From Baylisascaris procyonis (Eukaryota; Nematoda; Chromadorea; Rhabditida; Ascarididae), in assembly GCA_037389465.1 (NCBI GenBank), contig JAZARR010000172.1, positions 4,999,501 through 5,063,500 on the forward strand: a DNA stretch of 64,000 bases, written 5' to 3'. Below are positions 1 through 24,400 of this stretch, piece after piece (position 1 is the stretch's first letter; the number at the start of each line of letters is the position of its first letter). A model generated the notes under the pieces. The model made no database searches, had not been told where the DNA came from, and saw only the letters and a program-made list of their open reading frames with translations. The position numbers were made by a program, and so were the translations under genes.

Positions 1-277
1 ACAGAAGACGACTCGGTAACTTATTTTAATTATTTATTTATAGCTTATTTATTTATATATATATTTATTTATAGCTTTATTCCTGAGGATGGGAGGAAAA
101 GGGGGGAGAATAGAAAAGACGAACGTATGGAAGAAACAAAAAAAAAATTTTTTTTCTCAGAAACCTTTGTAGACAAGAACTTTCGTTTTAACTTGAAACT
201 CCATGTGGAGAACCGCAAAAAGCACATATTTTTGTCGATTTCTATAGTACATACGTTCGTTAATTTCCTATTATCAG

Positions 278-13069
<12,792 letters not shown>

Positions 13070-13168
13070 CGTGAGTGAACGTTAAAAATTCTGATTGCGA
13101 ATAGGTCTTTCATTGTAGTATAAACGAGTCATGTTGCATCCCATAAATATGAGCCTAATGGAAATTAA

Positions 13169-13198
13169 ATGGATGTAGTCGCTGGCGACTACATCCAT
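13169..13198. repeat. 30-bp near-perfect palindrome downstream of the GCP stop codon
   Basis: ATGGATGTAGTCGC and GCGACTACATCCAT (14-bp arms) are perfect complements separated by TG, 100 bp after the GCP stop at 13069. In transcribed RNA this would be a GC-containing hairpin in the 3' UTR or just past it. Function unknown. Confidence 0.85.
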
Positions 13199-13680
13199 CT
13201 AATATATTTTTGTCTTTCCCCTAAGAATGCTGTATGCTCACCGCTTTATCATCGCTACTCGTTGCTTTTTTCTGTAAGAAGATAGGCGAAGAAATGTGCT
13301 GGCATGATGCATACTTTTGAAGTCACTTTCATCTCATCGATCAGTTGCATGGATTGCCGACAAACAAAATATGTACAATAAGATTCATCGATATTTTAAG
13401 TAATCCCATCGTTTATATAAGCATTGTAATATGCACTCTTGCGTCAGTTTGATTTCGGAATTTCTGAAGTCGTAGTTGCGAAATTTGGTGGTGCAATAAA
13501 CATTACACCATGGGGAGCATAGCGCGTGATGGTTTGGTGATATCTCACTCTAAGAGAAACCAACGACATCTCTATCATAAGACAGATGTGCCCAAAGTGT
13601 CATGAGTTATACTCATTGTTGGCACCATACGCCCAGCAAGCACATCACTTATGTAGTAGCACTGATCGGACTTAAGTAAT

Positions 13681-13755
13681 GGAGAGTGAAAGAACCCGCA
13701 AGAGCTTTAGCTGGTTGGAGCATCTGCTTGGGATGCATTTCGACTCCGCCCGCGC
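13681..13755 (+). pseudogene. tRNA-like relic with A-box and B-box resemblance
   Basis: TTTAGCTGGTTGGAGC (about 13706-13721) resembles a pol III A box/D-arm, and TTTCGACTCC (about 13738-13747) resembles a B box/T-loop. The boxes are too close together for a full tRNA, and I could not fold an acceptor stem or a normal anticodon arm. It may be a truncated tRNA or tRNA-derived SINE head, or chance. Confidence 0.2.
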
Positions 13756-14992
13756 AAGCCAGACAACGTTTTAGGGCAGATAATGATGTTTGTTCTCTCT
13801 ACGAACCTGTCATATCTCATAGACCATGACGTGTTATTTGTTGTTAGTAATCGTTGAAGGGCTTCTATTTGCCCTGTGTGATCTTTCTCGCATTGTTCCG
13901 TCGATGTGTATCGATTTCTTTTGTACTCATTTTGTTAGTTTTATAGTTTCGCTCTCCCGCTTATACGTTGTTACGCTGAAGGTTCGAGATTAATTCAATT
14001 GTGCCGACTCTATTACGACTATATTATGATTCATACTTTCACCTGTGGATTAGCGCCTCATCACCACCAAAAAACTCGCTACTACAGTGACCCAGTGCGG
14101 TTATTTCTGTCACTGCCAGCCTTCCGACACGTAAAAATATTCTATGATAAGCTGCCAGTCTTGCAAAATTTCATTATAAGCGGTGTAGTGAACAACAACA
14201 AAGACGACTGATGTGCAACAAAGGTTTCTCTCAATGCCCTTCAAAACAAACAAACAAACAAACAACCACTTGAAACATTAAATTATCACTCAGCCGTTAC
14301 GGCCTACTTATATAAGCCTCCACAGCATGGTAAGTTCGAATGAGGTCTGCAAGCACAACAGACGTTTGCAGAGCATGCGTCTTTAATATGTGCTCAAAAG
14401 ACCGATCGAACCATGTTGTGCAGGTTGTCACGTTCTCGTTCCCTTACTCAGATCTACCTTCCACTTCCGCACTTATCAATTTCTTAAACAGAGATGAAAA
14501 TTTCGTTACTGCAAATTTTGAACGCCTATTTCTGATGCCACAGAGATGCTGATAAAATTAGCCAACAACGTTGTCTCAATGGTCGTAGATTCACTCAGTC
14601 TCGCAGTTTGTGAAGCTATAAAAGAGCACGAGAATGTCTCGTAGATCATGAAGATATAAAAGCAAAGATGCAAAGTTAATATCGCCTTACGTTAACAAGC
14701 TGCACAGGGACGCAAACATATAATCACAAGCATCCGTTGATATCAGTAAATGTTATGGTGAGAACGAATAGAGAAAGGAAAACATAGATCCTTAGAGTGT
14801 TTGGAAGTGAGAAAAAAATTAAATAAAGTAGGTAGGTCACCACTGTATTAAACATAACAAACAATCCCTTATGCAACAATCTTCAGCAGGACCAATACCT
14901 CTAGAATCATAACAACAACGAAAAACTGCGATTAATTTCTGCAATAAAGCGCCACTCCCATCCGATCGATCACTGCTCGCTTCGGAAAATAT

Positions 14993-17900
14993 TCAGAAAT
15001 CATATTTCAATTTCCGCGGTTTCGTGAAAAGTTCCACCATTTCGTCGGTTACCGTCTTCCTCCTTGCTTGCAATTCGCTGATTACGCGTTGCACCTCTTT
15101 TATGGCAATAGCCTTCAGCTCACCCGTTAACATCTCGCCACTGGTATAGCGCTGCAATATTTCTAACTAGAAATGTGCAGCAGTATTTCCACCAAAGTAT
15201 AAACACCACAGTGAAGTGATGAGTCAAAAATAAAATAAAAACGAAATAAGTTTCGATTTTTCTGGAAAGTTCGAGAGGCTCTACTAACTACCACAGCAAT
15301 TCCAGTTCGTCTAATAAAGCATTTTCAATTGTCGATATTAATAATCGAAAGAGCCATATCGTCAACCTCCATTTAATTCTTTCGCATAGTTAGGTACGGA
15401 TTCGTGAGTTACACAAGAAATCAAATATGGTTTTTGCTAACATATGCTACAAATACATCGAATTTAACCTTTCAGATGAAATACAAGACAGCATTATTAC
15501 ACACTTCTCAGAGATTTTTTTCCAATTCCAACTGCACTGATCAACCGCTCCTTGAGCTGCCCGGCAGACTATGCTGCAAGAAAAACAAGCAGGCTCGCCC
15601 GCATATGAAATCGTTAACCTGAATTTTTGATAAATCAAACAGCATTCTACTCCTCCCCTTCCTTTCTTTCAATATAATATTAATGCTTTTTGTTGATTTG
15701 TCTCTAAAATGCAAATACACGAGCGCACCTTACGAATATCCTCTAATTGCTCATCGTCATCCATAAAATAACGCAAGAACTGGAAAGAGATATCGACCTC
15801 ACAATTGCCACCGAATCTTCGATGCTCTTCGACCGTATCACGACCCCCACTGAATGCGTACTTATTTATCTGAAAACCAGTTCACATCTGATAACCGGTA
15901 CCAATTCCATTATCGAAATCACCCTTTCGTCATAGCCTCTGTCTCAGCATAGTCCGTATCTTGCATCCTTTCCTTCCTCTTGAATTTCGATCCGCTCCTT
16001 CCCTTTGCATTTCTAGAACACTCCTCACATGCTTCCTCTCCAAGTTGTGTGTTGTTGACTCTAATTAGACCTCGTTCGAGCTTTTAGGAGAATCATCGAA
16101 GCCCTGTCACCACTAGCGTTCTTCCTCCCCCGTCATCACAAACGTTCCCTTCGAAAATGTAAGTCCTCTCTGCAACACCAAACACTTTCGCCATAAAAAA
16201 TGGAATATAATCAACAGCTAATGCTAAATATATTCGAAGTACCAACCTTATTTTTTATCTGCTTTGGCGTATCGTCCATATAAATACATGAGGTAGTATC
16301 AGAAGCAGCCATTTTCGTTTGCGCTCCTTGCAATGCCGGCAAAAAAGAACTGTATAACATTGCCGGTTTCGGATATTTCAAACGAGGAGCCACATCTCGT
16401 GACATACGGAAATACGGGTCCTAAATAGAATAAAATTCCAAACGATACAAGGAAAATGTGACACAACAAAAACGGGCATTAAATAAAACCGCTTCGAAAG
16501 AAATTGCTCACAAGCTAGTTGCTACTTGTAGTTAATTACCTATGCAGGCTTACGTAGCCATCTTAGCAACCTTCCTATCCTTCCAAATAACTGAAACGGT
16601 TGACGATTGCACTGTGAAGTTGTCTATCTATAAAGATATTCGGAGCACATACATCCAGCGACCCTTTTCTGCTTTCTTCAGCGTTTTAAGGGGTCTAACG
16701 ACCGATGAGAACAGCTTACAGAAATCAGTGACATTAACCGACCCTCCCCAGCAAGGCTCCATCGTGAGTGAACTACCCCGTATTGAAATGATAACCACTA
16801 AGGCAGCTACTACTTCAATGACTGCCACTACACTATGTATAGATGAGTACACTAGCCCTTTTCCAGAATGAGGCAAGTAAATAATGTAACCTGATCAATG
16901 GCCGCAGGGATGATACATGGGATGTCTTTCTTGCCTCCAAACACATGAGGGAAGCTGCTACTGAAACAAGGAGCCGCCTCAAGTGCCGGGAAAGCGGCCT
17001 TGCCCATTGAGTCATCCCCTGTGAAGCCGAATATTGCCCGCGCCTGGTTGTTCGTCACTAACTTCCAGATTTTCAGCACGTTCTCGAAGAACGGTGGACT
17101 GAAATCTAATGTATCTAAAGTTAATCGCCCAACACCTGGATATATTAGGATGGCCCAGTGAGATTTATAACACTGATGTTTCTATCTTATTAACACTGCT
17201 TCAAAATAAAAGGATACCTCTACATGATATTATATTATGCAGCTAGAAGTTGTAATAGCAGTTCAGCAAGAACCTTTTTTAGAAATTTTTGAACGATCAG
17301 CGAAGAAGTCATCATCATAGAGAGGCATTTTACGATTTTGTTGGAAGCAGTTGCACTTTGTCATACGATAAACTCTGCCAAAAATCTTTTCAATAAACTA
17401 TTAATGCCTACATCAAAGCTGATTTTTCATTACGGAACTGCTCAATAAAACATTTTGTTATACTTCCACAACTTCAACATTTCTAGATCTTCGGAAATGT
17501 TTGCATATAAAAGCAAATTTAAAAATTATTTTAATTAACTCACCACATATATTGTGTATTTGTAAACATAAATGTTGTCTCAGGAGTGAAACCACAAGCA
17601 ATAATATCCTTCATATTTTCATGTGCCATTTTACGTGCCTCATCCAATGTCATATTTTTCCATAGGAATTTCTCATCGTCCGTTATCTGTAGTATTACAA
17701 CTGTCAGCAAGCATTCTCTAACCATGGTGTTAAAAATATTACTATTATCTTTATCATTTCATATTCTTTACAAAACACGTTTCATTGTTTTGCCCTGTCT
17801 AACTATCTATTGCAATTCCTCTCCTCATAGAAATTTTCCATAAATCTAGTCTATCTCGAATATTTAAAGAAACTTAACAAAATAAATGCTATTTACAAAT

Positions 17901-19854
17901 CTGTCAAGTAACAACAATTAGCGAAGTATTTCGAACGAACACAGCAATAAAATTGTATGCTTTATGTTAAGCATAAGGCCGAAATTATGAGGGACAACAC
18001 CACGTTCTGTATTAATATTCATCGCATATCACAATCCCACAATACCGCATTCACTGAGCACATAAACCATCAATTCTTACAGCAATCCCAGCACCACCTT
18101 GGCCATCATCTAAAATATTTGTTTATAGCTTCACGAACCCAAACTCTAAGCACGACCCTCTTTTCGTTCAACTTTTAAATGACTTCTGTAATGATGAAGA
18201 ATAAAAATTTATGCGTGAAGAAGAGTGCAAACCTGTATAATTAAAGGGACATCGAAGGCATCTTGAAGAAACTTAGTGAAGAGGAATGGAACAAGATGAC
18301 CAAGATGAAGACTGCCACTGCTCGGTCCCCGACCAGTGTAAAGGAAAAACGGTTTTTTCTGTTCCACTCGATCCAAGATTCGTGAAAAATCTCTAAAACA
18401 ATATAACTAGCGTTAAAAAATAATTAGCAGCACAAGTAAAAATCGTTGGTAAAAGCGAGAAAACATTTCAATTTCCCTTCCACTTCAACGTATAGACACT
18501 TTCATTCGTGATTCAATCTTTCTCTCAAATTTTGACTTTTTGATTTATAAGGTTTCGTTGAGTTTGTCTGCGCAGATATCGCCGAAAAAAAAACGGCCAT
18601 TACCTGGAACTTTGATACGGCAACAAGGCGGACAGCCCTTCTAGAGTGGCAATGACCCTGCGCGTGGAGATTGTTGTATTCTTAGCTATTTCACCAACTC
18701 TAGCATATTGTAGTTATTTCATCAACATTATATTAGTTTGTACTGCAGCAGCTACTTTTTATTCTGGATCGGATCCCAGAAAGCCCATAATTCCGATTCA
18801 GAGGTTTTAATTTGCTATGAAAGTCATCAAGTTCGAATAACGAGAGCATGGATAAAAATACTTACATACTGATGTCTCTAAAGGGAAATTTTTGTAAATT
18901 TTGCAAATTCTGGAGCTGAGCTCGGAGTTCATAGGAATTCAACAGTTTTACATGCCGCATTTCGCACTCAAATTTAGCACTTCAGGTTGAGGACCAAAAG
19001 TTCTTTTTAACCATCAAAGACGGACTTCTTAAACAGCAACAATGTCAAGCATTTAATGTGCGCTAGTTGATCACGCTGGTCTTATTAAGCGACAAATGAC
19101 TAAAATACAACGGACCGATGCGCAAAGAAGAGTCCTCTTCTAAGCATTGGATGTGCTTTCTTGCCTGTCACCCTTTCGAAGCGTTCAATTAAATTTGCAT
19201 CCAATTTGTGACAACCAAATCTTGCTGAAATATTACGTATAGCCGACAAAAAAAAACTCCAAAAATTACTAAAATTAATAATTCCTTTATTAGCATATAT
19301 AAGAGTTCATCATGTTTCGGCTAATGCTAACGGCTTTCAAATCTGCTGCAGCATTTTGCCTTTTAAATCTCCTATAAGATATAATAACCACTTCACGAAA
19401 CGTTGCTTATATTTTAGAATGAAAATCATCTACTATTTAAGTTGTTGAATGCGGTGGCACTGCTTCAAATGCTCTCAAATCGATGAGGAAATATGCTGCG
19501 TGAAAATGGGATTTATTTACTAAAATAGAAAAATTTAATAAAACAGTAAATTCCAATTCACTCATCGAAATGCCTAATTAAGCGCTTTAAGCAAATTAAG
19601 CGAAAGTATTATTAACCGAAATATTTAATGCCTGAATATGCAAAATAAAACGAATTATAAAAAGTTGTGAAATACATACCGATGAGTTTATCATAGTCGA
19701 TGCCTTTAGCACTCGACGCTGTTACATCCCATGGTGTAACTAGATCTTCAACCTCTTCGTTACCTTTTGCGCTCGTTGCAACACCTATGACACCGTTTCC
19801 AATAATGCCATCCAATCGTAGCTCCTCAACGGCTATATCCGCCATATCCGTCAT
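14993..19854 (-). CDS. WARS1: Cytosolic tryptophan--tRNA ligase (TrpRS), 8 exons, 427 aa
   Basis: Class Ic aminoacyl-tRNA synthetase that charges tRNA-Trp in the cytosol. Exons, high to low coordinate: 19854-19680, 19224-19116, 18392-18233, 17686-17544, 17098-16891, 16420-16247, 15869-15729, 15166-14993. All junctions are GT-AG and in phase. The HIGH-type motif is HLGH at residues about 124-127, inside [19 protein letters not shown]. Other conserved blocks are [48 protein letters not shown] and the C-terminal [10 protein letters not shown]. The KMSKS loop reads KMAAS (about 301-305), where the human enzyme has KMSAS. Only about 38 residues precede the [20 protein letters not shown] block, so the vertebrate N-terminal WHEP domain is absent; length matches mini-TrpRS. 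The start at 19854 is the first in-frame ATG; Met4 is an alternative. It converges on the GCP gene. Confidence 0.96.
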
Positions 19855-21471
19855 TATACAGATACCGAAACAATTACCTACAATGAAATGGAACTCGCCT
19901 CAGTGATTAATTTTTAATTGAATGAAAAAAACGTTTTAGAAGAAGGAAGATTACTACGAAATAGTCAATCCTACTGCATGCATCCAGTTTTACGTTCCAT
20001 TGTCCCCCTTTGACTAAACAATACTTGTGAGACCAATGTATCATAACTGCCAGTTCCGATGGCAGTATCAATGCATCGAAGTGGCAAAGCCAAACTGTTC
20101 AGACGGCATTTTGTTCTTACCCCCCCCCCTCCTTCCATTCCCCTGCAAAACGATGGCTTTCAGGTGTTCTGGCATCGAGTTGACTCCGACTTCTAAGTAT
20201 GCCGATGCGAAAACGGCTGCGCAGAAAAGGCGACGCCGATTTTCAAGCACCAAAATTTCAGATACCGGTGATGGTGATTACGAATGAACAATGAATTATG
20301 ACTACGACAGACAAAGAAGAATGTAGTTGGTAACCTCTGTCGCTGCGCATCTTAGGTATTTAACGAGGCATGAAATTTGCATATAAATAACAGCTGCTCT
20401 GATCTAAGAGACATAAAAATGCAATGAAGTGATACAAATAAACGGAAGTGTGATTTTATCAAACCATACCGATAAATTTATTCGAGGGCAGTTGATGTAA
20501 GACTACGCTTTAACCTCAACGATAATAAATAGAAAGAAAAATGCTAAAGGAATACTGCAAAAACACATAAAACTTTGTAAGGCAGAAAAAAAAAATCCCC
20601 TCTTCCCTTTACATCTAATTTCGCTTCCAACCTACCGCACGCCTACAACTCCTTCTCTTGTTAAATCAACTGGCTGCGCATATATTCATTCATTTTAGCA
20701 TACGATAATGCTTACGTAAGAAAAGAAAGTGATTGCGTGTTTGCTACAGTAGGCAGCAAATCGCTGCGAGATACGCTATAAAGTATCCACACCAATTACA
20801 GTACCATTACTCAACCAAAAGGTGGGTAAGCAGAGTTCCCGAGAGCATATGAGGCGCTTAGCATTCAAGGGGTCCAAAATTTATATTTAATTAGGTTGTC
20901 GGACTATCTTGCATACCTCTCTACAAATCGATATTCAGGCAACATGACTGGTATGCTTACAATAAAAGGAATTAGAAGAGGATCGCGACATTTCGCTTCG
21001 ACAAGATTGCTGATGAGAGAATCGATGATTAAGCTGGAGATTTCTAAACGGTTTTTGCATCCAGAGGAGGAGGGAGGATGGGGCTGGCAACCTTAAGCAA
21101 TTTGTCCTGTCGTACTTACTGTCCAGTCGTCACTTGTACGTGATGTTGTTCCCTTAAGCGACATAATTATGCATTTTTGATTAATATAAAATTAATTTTG
21201 TGCTTAAAGATCGATCCAGCATTTTTAGTCGAACCGTATCCTCACGATACATTTCCGAAACACAATGATTCGAAACACAATATATTGCTTTCTATTATGA
21301 AACTTTTATTGCAAAAAAAACTTCTATTTTCATCATTTTCAAAGAAAATAACAATTATCCGTTTTATTACAAACATCGACAACGAAAATGAATACAATTT
21401 TACAACAAGATACAATTATATAAACAATATTCATCGACAGCATCTTGTCATAAGCTATGTGAGGCTTCAAT
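19855..21471. other. Intergenic region: TrpRS upstream and PTR downstream
   Basis: Both flanking genes are on the minus strand, so this holds the TrpRS promoter/5' UTR and the PTR 3' UTR. A C10 run occurs at 20120-20129. An 86-codon plus-strand ORF at 20027-20287 and a 66-codon one at 20896-21096 have no recognisable domain and no clear splice partners. No gene is supported. Confidence 0.5.
21305..21310 (-). terminator. Candidate poly(A) signal of the PTR gene
   Basis: TTTATT on the plus strand (AATAAA on the minus) lies about 160 bp beyond the PTR stop codon. The hexamer is frequent in AT-rich DNA, so this is a positional guess. Confidence 0.35.
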
Positions 21472-24400
21472 TCACCTCAGAGATTCTTTTCGTTGTGAGC
21501 TAGCCGAATGTTGTGGTACTGACAACACCCGTTCAAATTTATTCTTTTCATAAATATGAGCGAGTGGAGGATGTGATTGAGAGTTGTCGCTAATTGTAGA
21601 CACACCAATGGTTAACAAAAGAACTGGTAAGAAGACAATTCCATGCAATAGACCAAGTCCAATAACTAAGAATATCGTCTTTATAAACACCAACACCATA
21701 TAGGAATCGATGAGAAGTAATGGTGATACACTTAAAATTGTCGAAATACCTGCTTGAACCATTGGCCAACCAATTGATCTGCAATGTTCCAATATTTATG
21801 CAATATCATATATGTATTGCATTTTTTTTGGAGTTTCGGTTCCGAAGTTCAGGAATTTATATTAAGACACCACCGAAATCCTAGTTCACGAGTTCTGGAC
21901 TTTCCTTGAAGTTCAAATTTCTAGAAATTTTCAAAAAAAACCTTCCGATGCAAACTTTGATTTCATGGAAGAAGAGAGTCGGCATCGAGTGGCCTGGATT
22001 CGAGAAAACACGCATCACTCTTTCAGTCTTGAAATCTCTTAGAAGAAAGAGTTGATTCTCTGATTTAAACCTATAGAAAACGGCATATTTAAGAAATATT
22101 CCTCGAGTATTGCAAAATATTCCATTAAAGAATGATCGAACCTGAGTGCATCAGCGAGTCGAACATCAGAAGGCCATGTTCGAGGGCATCGATAGTAATG
22201 ATAACTAATATGTGCAGTGAAATCAACCGAGAAACCAATTGACATCAACGTTGTGCACATTGCTAATGGATCCAAATGCACTCCTAACATAGATAATCCA
22301 CCGAAAACACCCACATTGATTGATATCATCGCCAATGTACTGAATACATAATTTTATTAAGAAAAATTAGCAAAAAAAAATTGATAAAATATCTCAAATT
22401 AGACCTTCCCAGAATAAATGCTCTCGCAGATCTACCCTAACAGTCATTCAATGGTTGATTCCCTTTAACTCTCCCTTCTATCGTGAGAGCATTTATCACT
22501 TTTTATCCGCTTCAGATTATTCTATAGGTAGTTGAAAAACACTCTCAGCAAAACGGCGAATAAATTAAAAACCACACAATGTGCCTCTAGCATCTACAAT
22601 ACAACCTGGCAACTCTTATTAAGAATTGCGATACGAATACCTGGAAATAATAGACGATGCAGATGGAATCATAAGAACGCAAGCGAGTGCCATTGTAGCC
22701 ATCGCAACAACGATCGTACTTGCAGTTGTCGGTTTAATTGAGTTCAATTGATCCACATAGAAACTATATGGCTATAAATCGACATCGTAAACATCGGATA
22801 CACAAAATTATGATCAAAATTCATTTTCATATTCAATTTTTTTAATGCTGGAATGAAGTTCCGATTATTTGCACCTACTAATTTTCTCATACACTAAATT
22901 CATTTATTCGTTTTTTTTTGTCGACTTTTTCTAATTCCAAATGAAAGCGGATAGAAGGAGAGGGGGAGGATTATATTTTGAAATTTTTTCATATACGATA
23001 TATTTTTAAATAAAGTGTCAATAAGAAACTGAAATTATAACCTGAAATATGGTAACATTATAGTGTTGATATTTCAATGCAAGTTGCCTCCATTGTTGTT
23101 GTAATTGTGCTCGAAGTGTCCATGATGCATAATCACCCATCGCCGAAGCAGTTGAAAACATAAATTTCTCTACACCGATAGCACTATCATTAATATGACG
23201 TAAACGGATCATATCATTCCAACGACCACCCCCATCGTCATTGTCCTGGCAATTATCCGGGTTGAAATTTCACAAATAATATATCCTATCCGAAGATCAC
23301 GTGAATAGCACATGGCAATGAGAATAGAATGCTATTGAAGTAAAGTTAAAGCAAATATTCAACTTATTAGTATTTAGAATTATTTGCCATTCACTAATTT
23401 TCATGTGAGTGGGTAATGATTTCATGTTTTTCTGAGTAATATGTTGTCTCTGTTGTCCGACGTTGTCCGACGTTGCCCAACATTATTACTTAAAGGGGAG
23501 CTAATGAAAAACGTTCATACTTCTTACAGTTCTTCATGCGCGCTAATCGTATAAACGGAACAGCCTGAGTTAAATCCATCGACAATGGACGCTAATATGC
23601 AGCTATCTATCAACAATATTAAAAATACCTCAGAGTATTCGTTATAAGCTTTATCTTACATACAAGACGGGCAAAGAGTATAGGTATTTCATCGTCACAA
23701 ATTTTTGAGCTCAGAAAACTAGTAGAAACATCTTTTATTTCAATCTACTTTAAAATCGTTAACTATGGTACTTAATGAGGGATTAGATTTGAATAATCTA
23801 TTTCATCTAAAAATTAAAGGTTTATTCTCATGAATTATAAATAAATCGAAATGAAACTTTCATTATTTCTCATTTAGACGATCATAAATGTAGTTGAATA
23901 ATTCAATATTCATAAAAAATAAATATCACCTTTAACCATTCATCGAGTAGTTCATAGAAACGATTGTTTTGTTCACTGCTAAACATCGATACTTGTGAAA
24001 GAAATGAACGTAACCATAATGATGTCGAATTTTTGCCCATCGAATGAGGTAAAGATTCGAAACGACTAACCATTTCAAGAATACTCAATTGATTCGATTT
24101 CACTGACAAATCCGGAGGATTATTTATGAAAATGTGAACCTGAAATGATTTCAAATAATTGATACAAAAATTGGCATCAAAAGAAGAGTAAAATTGGTCG
24201 CATGATCTCAAAAAATGACATCATTAGTTAAATAAGCGCTTAATTTTACAAACTTTTTTCAACTTTTCAGCGCTAGACAACTCCAACGTCAAATCATGGC
24301 TAAAAATCTCGATCACCAATATATTCTAAGTAATCTTAATGAATTATTGTTGAAATCTGCAGCATAGTTTCTCATCGATAAGACATCTTAATGATCAATT

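Larger units (their letters stand above)
13070..14992. other. Intergenic region between convergent GCP and TrpRS genes
   Basis: It holds the 3' UTRs of two convergent genes, the palindrome at 13169-13198, the tRNA-like stretch near 13.7 kb and an (AAAC)n run at about 14247-14264. ORFs up to 70 codons (such as 13999-14211 and 14340-14552) lack splice context or recognisable motifs, so I do not call them. Confidence 0.6.

Noticed and set aside
16542..16871. 109-codon plus-strand ORF
   Set aside because: It lies within the TrpRS intron 16421-16890 on the opposite strand and has no recognisable domain.
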